Source of the DNA: an uncultured Gammaproteobacteria bacterium
Lineage (GTDB): Bacteria; Pseudomonadota; Gammaproteobacteria; Pseudomonadales; Azotimanducaceae_A
DNA length: 11,816 nucleotides
Direction of reading: 5' to 3'
Assembly: GCA_913049565.1 (NCBI GenBank)
Contig: CAJWZG010000069.1
Location: forward strand, 1-11,816
The position numbers were made by a program, and so were the translations under genes. Positions 8,401 to 11,816 of this stretch are shown one piece after another (within the stretch, counting starts at the first letter, position 1; the number at the start of each line of letters is the position of its first letter). Below the pieces are notes generated by a model. The model had not been told where the DNA came from. It saw only the letters and a list, made by a program, of their open reading frames with translations, and made no database searches.

Positions 8401-8976
8401 GATATCCATGAGTGCGCCTCGCACAGCGTACTGACCCCGTTCTGTGACGGTCTCAACGCTCTGATAGCCGGCAGACTCTAAGACCAAGCGTTGGTGAGCA
8501 ACATCAAATGTGTGGCCGCAGGCAAGCTGAAAGCAGGCCCCGTCGAGATAGCTAACGGGTGGAACCTTTTGCATCAAAGTAGACACCGGCACTGTCAAGA
8601 CGCCGGATTTTGCCCCCTGAAGCAGTCGAAGGGTGCTCAGACGCTCTGAAATGATGTCTTGGTGCGGTGAGAATGCGTCGTAGGGTAACGTTTCCCAATC
8701 TGGAAAGCGGAGATTTGCCAGTTCATTGTCTTCAGAGAAAAATCTAATGCCGTTGCGCCAACGGTCTGAGCGAGCGGGTTGATTAGTAATGACGACACAA
8801 AGTTCATCGACCTGTTTGGCGAGGCTTGTCAACGCGAGCAGATCGGCACTGCCGTGCAGGCCGGTCCAGTGCAGGCGCATGCCTGGTTTTGCAGGCAAAC
8901 AAGTTTCTGGTTGTGAGTGATCAGGCTGGATCAGCGCCGTTTCAGCTGGGTTCGACGGTAGCTCGTCGGTAGTCAA
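5473..8976 (-). CDS. mfd: Mfd, transcription-repair coupling factor (DNA translocase)
   Basis: ATP-driven translocase that removes RNA polymerase stalled at DNA lesions and recruits UvrA. The 1167 residues are close to the E. coli length. The UvrB-homology module comes first, with WETLPYDAFSPHQDIIS from residue 94. The RNA polymerase-interacting domain contains VEHGVGRYLGL (about 503-513). The RecG-like motor has Walker A GDVGFGKTE (Lys651), DEEH at 746-749 and ATPIPRTL from 773; GRVGRSHRQAYAYLL is motif VI. The C-terminal TRCF regulatory domain includes LILYKRISGA. The start is TTG 8976, with AAGGA about 8 nt upstream. The next ATG (8880, residue 33) has a poorly spaced AGG and would trim the N-terminus. 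A near-consensus promoter lies just upstream, and csiV follows after 40 nt. No LexA box is seen, so SOS control is not indicated. Confidence 0.96.
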   Translation of the reverse strand: MTTDELPSNPAETALIQPDHSQPETCLPAKPGMRLHWTGLHGSADLLALTSLAKQVDELCVVITNQPARSDRWRNGIRFFSEDNELANLRFPDWETLPYDAFSPHQDIISERLSTLRLLQGAKSGVLTVPVSTLMQKVPPVSYLDGACFQLACGHTFDVAHQRLVLESAGYQSVETVTERGQYAVRGALMDIFPMGAVLPVRIDLLDDEIDTLRTFDPDSQRTVDRIESLTLLPAKEFPFDDQAISRFRDCWHDAFSVDVRQCAIYQDVSSYIVPNGIEYYLPLFFEELASLFDYLPENTIFFTEDGIAESAQSFEQEIRTRYESLRHDSERPILPPQQLYLGTDELNQRLAERRRVVLGGDHAKHQVRFASSANPDLRIDTKANEPAIALRTFIKKNNQRVLFVAESAGRREVLDELLRKHQVTTKSVTGLSNHDAGSEHGICVGSIQEGLSTRELIIVCESDVLGTKPTSKRRENGKRVIDPEQIVRNLTELNMGAPVVHVEHGVGRYLGLQTLTIDNSAEEFLTLGYAGDAKLYVPVTSLHLIGRYAGADEDHAPLHRLGSDQWERAKKKAAEKVIDVAAELLDIYARRAARKSHQLQANADDYQVFADEFGFEVTPDQGIAIEETLSDMAQERAMDRLVCGDVGFGKTEVAMRAAFTAVQSGKQAILLVPTTLLAQQHFESFRDRFAAWPISIDVVSRQRSQAEVDDIVARCHTGNIDILIGTHKLLSPEFGYSDLGLVIIDEEHRFGVRQKERLRALRAEVDVLTLTATPIPRTLNMSLSGLRDLSIIATPPAKRLSIKTFVQPHREQSIKDAVSRELMRGGQVFFLHNEVRSIEQAAANLETLVPEARVGIAHGQMGKNEMEQVMGDFYHRRINVLVCTTIIETGIDIPNANTIVIERADKFGLAQLHQLRGRVGRSHRQAYAYLLTPDRKAMTTDAIKRLEAIEAAGELGVGFTLATQDMEIRGTGELLGDDQSGQIESIGFSLYMDMLNRAVEALRAGKIPDRDTPLEPVSQEVNLHVAALIPEDYLPDVQSRLILYKRISGAQDENELEDLRGEIIDRFGLLPDSVKNLLQITSLKLQAQRLGILKIDIGDIKGKLEFSKTTVVDPMEIVRLVQQQSHTYRLDGASTLRIDTELPEFADRVAFAQSLFKVLSPQSAAA

Positions 8977-9287
8977 ATACCTATCCTTTCATTCGGTCGG
9001 CGCTTCGCCGCGAGGCACCATTTTACCCATTGCAGCATGGCCTGTCAGTGTTTGGCTTGTCAGCGTCGCAAAACAGTTGTTTTAACTTGTAGACCTCGAT
9101 GTCAATAATTTTGGCCGAGAATACGGCGTGTTAGGGGGACTAGTAGAAGTGTTTAGGCTGGGCTAAGGTTCACACCATCTCGGGAGGGGATATTCGAGAT
9201 TTTCGGTACTAAAAACCGCGTCGATAGAGAGGTGAGAGAGAACGGAGGTGGCACCATCTGAGTGCGTCGACCGCGTTCTAGTTAATT
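8977..9287. other. 311-bp divergent intergenic region (mfd / 2-oxoacid oxidoreductase operon)
   Basis: The mfd half (8977-9060) holds the promoter and leader described separately. The other half should hold the promoter of the flavoprotein-kor operon, but I see no convincing -35/-10 pair or sigma54 site on the + strand. Other structure seen: the symmetric site AAAACA-GT-TGTTTT (9070-9083), a possible operator; an inverted repeat ATCTCG-N12-CGAGAT (9177-9200); the 8-mer CACCATCT twice (9173-9180, 9252-9259); GAGGTG twice (9229-9234, 9245-9250); and a purine-rich tract 9226-9250. The layout suggests a structured leader rather than empty spacer. No riboswitch family was recognised. Confidence 0.45.
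9020..9048 (-). promoter_or_regulatory. sigma70 promoter of mfd (-csiV)
   Basis: On the - strand, CTGACA (9048-9043, five of six) is followed by exactly 17 bp and TAAAAT (9025-9020, five of six). The start point would be near 9013, giving a leader of about 37 nt. The leader contains a GC hairpin, CGGCG-AAG-CGCCG (plus-strand 8998-9010), about 10 nt before the AAGGA Shine-Dalgarno. A second TGTCAG copy (9058-9063) lies 15 bp further upstream. The hairpin could modulate 5'-end stability, but that is inference. Confidence 0.7.
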
Positions 9288-11072
9288 ATGGAACCAACCA
9301 ATATCTTTGATCCCAACTACTTTCACAAAGTAGTGGATTGCCAGTACGCCTGTCCGGCCCACACACCCGTGCCGGAGTACATTCGTCTTATTGCTCAGGA
9401 ACGCTACACGGAAGCGTACATGCTGAATTGGGACTCGAACGTTTTTCCAGGAGTCTTGGGACGCACCTGTGATCGCCCATGTGAGCCAGCCTGCCGTCGA
9501 GTGCGCACCGAAGAAACCCCAGTGGCCATTTGCCGACTCAAGCGAGCCGCTGCGGACAACAAGGGCGACATTACACCGTATCTACCTCATGTACCCATAG
9601 AAAAGAACGGCAAGCGCATCGCGCTGATCGGTGCGGGTCCAGCCTCGCTGGCGGTTGCCCGGGATTTGCTGCCCTTTGGTTACGAAGTTCACTTATTCGA
9701 GCAAGACGCAAAAGGCGGCGGTTTTATGCGCAGTCAGATTCCTGCTTTCCGCTTGCCTGAGGAAGTGCTGGATGAAGAAGTCGATCGTATTTTAGAGATG
9801 GGAGTTCACTGCCACTTTGGGCAGGCCATTGACAGCCTCAAAGAGTTGATGGAGCAAAATTTTGATGCCTATTTTGTTGGCACCGGTGCACCTCGCGGTC
9901 GAGATCTAGAACTGACCGGTAGAGAAGAGGTTGATGATTACATTCACATTGGCATCGATTGGCTGAGCAGTGTGGCCTTTGGCCACATTACAGAAATCAA
10001 AGGCAAGGTTATCGTCATGGGCGGTGGTAATACCGCGATGGACTGTTGTCGAACGTCGCTGCGTTTGGGCGCAGAATCCGTCAAAGTGGTGGTGCGTTCT
10101 GCCTTCGAGGTGATGAAGGCGTCTGAGTGGGAAAAAGAGGATGCCATGCGTGAGGGGATCCCGATTATCAATAATCGGCCACCCAAAGAATTTGTGCATG
10201 AGAACGGTAAACTCAAAGGCGTATTGTTTGAATGTGTGACGCCAGTGCGCGGCGAAGACGGGCGGTTGCGCTACGAGCCCTCCGGAGAGCCCGATGAGTT
10301 TATTGAGTGCGATCACGTATTGATGGCTATTGGTCAGGACAACCACTGCCCTTGGATCGAGCGGGATCTGGGTATCGAGTTCGATAAATGGGATTGCCCC
10401 ACGCTGGACGAAGTGACGCTGCAGTCGTCTAACCCCGACGTATTTTTTGGCGGTGATAGCGCTTTTGGCCCCGAGAATATTATTTGGGCATCGGCTCATG
10501 CGCATCGCGCAGCAATCAGCATTCACCTGTACTGTCACGGTAAAGACCTCAAGGCCGACAGACCAGCAGAGGGTCTGAATTTGTTGTCCACCAAAATGGG
10601 TGTGCATGAATGGGCTTATGACGCGGCTCACGACCCTACTCAGCGCCAGCTAGTGCCATTGGTTGAAGCAGAATCCTCCCTAACCAATCTTAAGGTAGAA
10701 GTAGAGCTAGGCTTCGACGCCCAACTAGCGGCGCAAGAGGCTCAGCGATGTTTGAATTGCGACGTACAAACTGTCTTTACCGACAACCTATGTATCGAAT
10801 GTGATGCCTGCGTTGATATCTGTCCGATGGACTGTATTTCCTTCGTCGACAATCAGCCTGAAGTCGAGCTGCGTCAGTCGCTGGTAGCGCCGGCTCTGAA
10901 CGCTCAACAAGACCTGTATGTGTCAGATACACTCAACACCGGCCGGGTCATGGTAAAAGATGAAGATGTGTGCTTGCACTGTGGCCTGTGCGCAGAGCGT
11001 TGTCCCACCAATGCGTGGGATATGCAGCGCTCTATTGTTCACATACCACAACTCGGTTCCTTCGGGGAGTAA
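9288..11072 (+). CDS. GltD-like FAD/NAD(P) oxidoreductase with iron-sulfur domains, electron-transfer subunit of a 2-oxoacid oxidoreductase
   Basis: A flavoprotein of 594 residues predicted to move electrons between NAD(P)(H) and ferredoxin-type clusters. The N-terminal domain resembles the iron-sulfur domain of GltD and dihydropyrimidine dehydrogenase, with Cys18, Cys22, Cys61, Cys65 and Cys69 (CQYACPAHTPVPEY, GRTCDRPCEPAC). An FAD-binding Rossmann motif IGAGPAS is at 114-120, and a second dinucleotide motif MGGGNTA for NAD(P) is at 244-250. FGGDSAFGP near 390 is the usual C-terminal FAD strand. CLNC (488-491) leads into two 4Fe-4S motifs, CIECDACVDICP (502-513) and CLHCGLCAERCP (562-573). 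It lies 7 nt before the Kor gene, so it probably serves that enzyme, like the FAD/NADP subunit (KorC) of NADP-linked 2-oxoglutarate oxidoreductases described in Azoarcus/Thauera (from memory). ATG 9288 has no Shine-Dalgarno. An in-frame TAG at 9279 rules out an earlier start. Substrate and NAD/NADP preference are not proven. Confidence 0.88.
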   Translation: MEPTNIFDPNYFHKVVDCQYACPAHTPVPEYIRLIAQERYTEAYMLNWDSNVFPGVLGRTCDRPCEPACRRVRTEETPVAICRLKRAAADNKGDITPYLPHVPIEKNGKRIALIGAGPASLAVARDLLPFGYEVHLFEQDAKGGGFMRSQIPAFRLPEEVLDEEVDRILEMGVHCHFGQAIDSLKELMEQNFDAYFVGTGAPRGRDLELTGREEVDDYIHIGIDWLSSVAFGHITEIKGKVIVMGGGNTAMDCCRTSLRLGAESVKVVVRSAFEVMKASEWEKEDAMREGIPIINNRPPKEFVHENGKLKGVLFECVTPVRGEDGRLRYEPSGEPDEFIECDHVLMAIGQDNHCPWIERDLGIEFDKWDCPTLDEVTLQSSNPDVFFGGDSAFGPENIIWASAHAHRAAISIHLYCHGKDLKADRPAEGLNLLSTKMGVHEWAYDAAHDPTQRQLVPLVEAESSLTNLKVEVELGFDAQLAAQEAQRCLNCDVQTVFTDNLCIECDACVDICPMDCISFVDNQPEVELRQSLVAPALNAQQDLYVSDTLNTGRVMVKDEDVCLHCGLCAERCPTNAWDMQRSIVHIPQLGSFGE

Positions 11073-11079
11073 TGCGTAG

Positions 11080-11816
11080 ATGAACACTAAATTTAACGAT
11101 TTTGTCATTCGCTTTGCCAACGTCAATGGCTCAGGCTCAGCCAGCGCCAATGGTATGTTCGCCAAGGCGCTCTTTCGCATGGGTATACCCGTGGCGATTC
11201 GCAACATCTTTCCGTCGAACATTCAGGGTCTTCCAACGTGGTTCGAGGTGCGCGTCAGTGAGCAGGGGTATTTAGGTCGTCGTGAAGGCGTCGACATTAT
11301 GGTGGCCATGAACGCCGAGACCTTTGCCGAAGACATCGACAGCATCCTACCCGGAGGCTACTTGTTGTATGACAACTCAAAGCCCATAGCCCGAGAGCTC
11401 TCGCGCACAGATATTCACGAAATTGGCATTCCGATCGCGTCTATGATGCTCTCGGAATTTGCAGACCCCAAGCAGCGAAGTCTGTTTAAGAATATTACCT
11501 ATCTCGGCGCTCTGGCTGGGCTTTTGAACATCGAGTTCGACGTCATTACCGGCATGGTGGCCACCCAGTACAAGGGCAAAGATACCCTGATTGAACCGAA
11601 TATCCGCGCCCTTGAGTTGGGCCGAAGTTATGCCCACGAATATCTAAGCGCGCCGCTGCCGTTGCAGGTGAAACGCAGCGACGCCGTAGGTGACCGAATC
11701 ATGCTTGATGGCAACGACGCCGCAGGTTTAGGAAGCGTTTACGGAGGCGCCACCGTCTGCGCTTGGTATCCCATCACGCCCTCGACTTCGGTTGCCGAGA
11801 GTTTTGAAAATCACTG
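11080..11816 (+). CDS. korA: 2-oxoacid:ferredoxin oxidoreductase, fused gamma-alpha subunit (KorA type), 3' end outside window
   Basis: Subunit of a thiamine-diphosphate enzyme that oxidatively decarboxylates a 2-oxoacid such as 2-oxoglutarate to its CoA thioester (or the reverse), passing electrons to ferredoxin-type clusters. The frame runs 245 codons to the edge without a stop. Residues 1-190 are the gamma domain, with FANVNGSGSASANG (12-25) and FPSNIQGLPTW. The alpha (pyrimidine-like) domain begins near 210 with GNDAAGLGSVYGGA and the substrate-site motif YPITPS at 230-235. This gamma-before-alpha order is typical of KorA-type subunits. ATG 11080 has GGGGAG 10 nt upstream, overlapping the end of the flavoprotein gene, so the two form an operon. 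A beta subunit (KorB) is expected to follow. Substrate specificity cannot be read from this fragment; 2-oxoglutarate is the likeliest of several. Confidence 0.87.
   Translation, partial: MNTKFNDFVIRFANVNGSGSASANGMFAKALFRMGIPVAIRNIFPSNIQGLPTWFEVRVSEQGYLGRREGVDIMVAMNAETFAEDIDSILPGGYLLYDNSKPIARELSRTDIHEIGIPIASMMLSEFADPKQRSLFKNITYLGALAGLLNIEFDVITGMVATQYKGKDTLIEPNIRALELGRSYAHEYLSAPLPLQVKRSDAVGDRIMLDGNDAAGLGSVYGGATVCAWYPITPSTSVAESFENH

Noticed and set aside
9087..9109. + strand promoter for the kor operon (TTGTAG ... AATAAT)
   Set aside because: The spacer is only 11 bp, and other pairings in the region are no better.
9906..10631. 241-residue antisense open frame inside the flavoprotein gene
   Set aside because: It lies wholly opposite a strongly supported conserved gene, has no recognisable domain and no Shine-Dalgarno context that I can see. 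It is a coding shadow.

Overview
The window reads as ordinary chromosome of a gammaproteobacterium. TopA, LexA, Mfd and a CsiV-family protein all have gammaproteobacterial sequence signatures. A topA–lexA–(HGPRT-like)–csiV–mfd neighbourhood resembles, from memory, the arrangement in Pseudomonas and relatives. The genus cannot be named from this sequence. I found no rRNA, tRNA, CRISPR array, insertion sequence, integrase or attachment site, and nothing that looks foreign by context.

Layout. (1) 1-1545, + strand: the C-terminal part of DNA topoisomerase I (topA), cut by the left edge. (2) 1580-2209, - strand: the SOS repressor lexA, convergent with topA. A strong imperfect hairpin overlaps the lexA stop codon. 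The lexA promoter region carries three tandem CTG-N10-CAG operators. (3) 2407-4105, + strand: a two-gene unit of a YnaI-like MscS-family mechanosensitive channel and, overlapping its stop codon by 8 nt, a small protein with the fold and length of hypoxanthine-guanine phosphoribosyltransferase but a badly eroded active site. (4) 4122-8976, - strand: the transcription-repair coupling factor mfd followed 40 nt later by a csiV-family envelope gene. A near-consensus sigma70 promoter lies upstream of mfd. (5) 8977-9287: a 311-bp divergent intergenic region. (6) 9288 to the right edge, + strand: a GltD-like FAD/NAD(P) flavoprotein with extra ferredoxin-type iron-sulfur clusters, then the start of a fused gamma-alpha subunit of a 2-oxoacid:ferredoxin oxidoreductase (KorA type), cut by the right edge.

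How the genes fit together. The left and centre form a genome-maintenance neighbourhood: supercoiling control (TopA), the SOS switch (LexA) and repair of stalled transcription (Mfd). Two cell-envelope functions (MscS channel, CsiV) sit among them. The right end starts a metabolic operon: the flavoprotein would pass electrons between NAD(P)(H) and the iron-sulfur clusters of a thiamine-diphosphate 2-oxoacid oxidoreductase, whose beta subunit should lie just beyond the window.

There is no clear new defence or mobile system here. The most unusual items are the degenerate phosphoribosyltransferase coupled to the mechanosensitive channel, the triple LexA operator, and the flavoprotein-linked Kor operon with a long leader and no Shine-Dalgarno at its first start codon.
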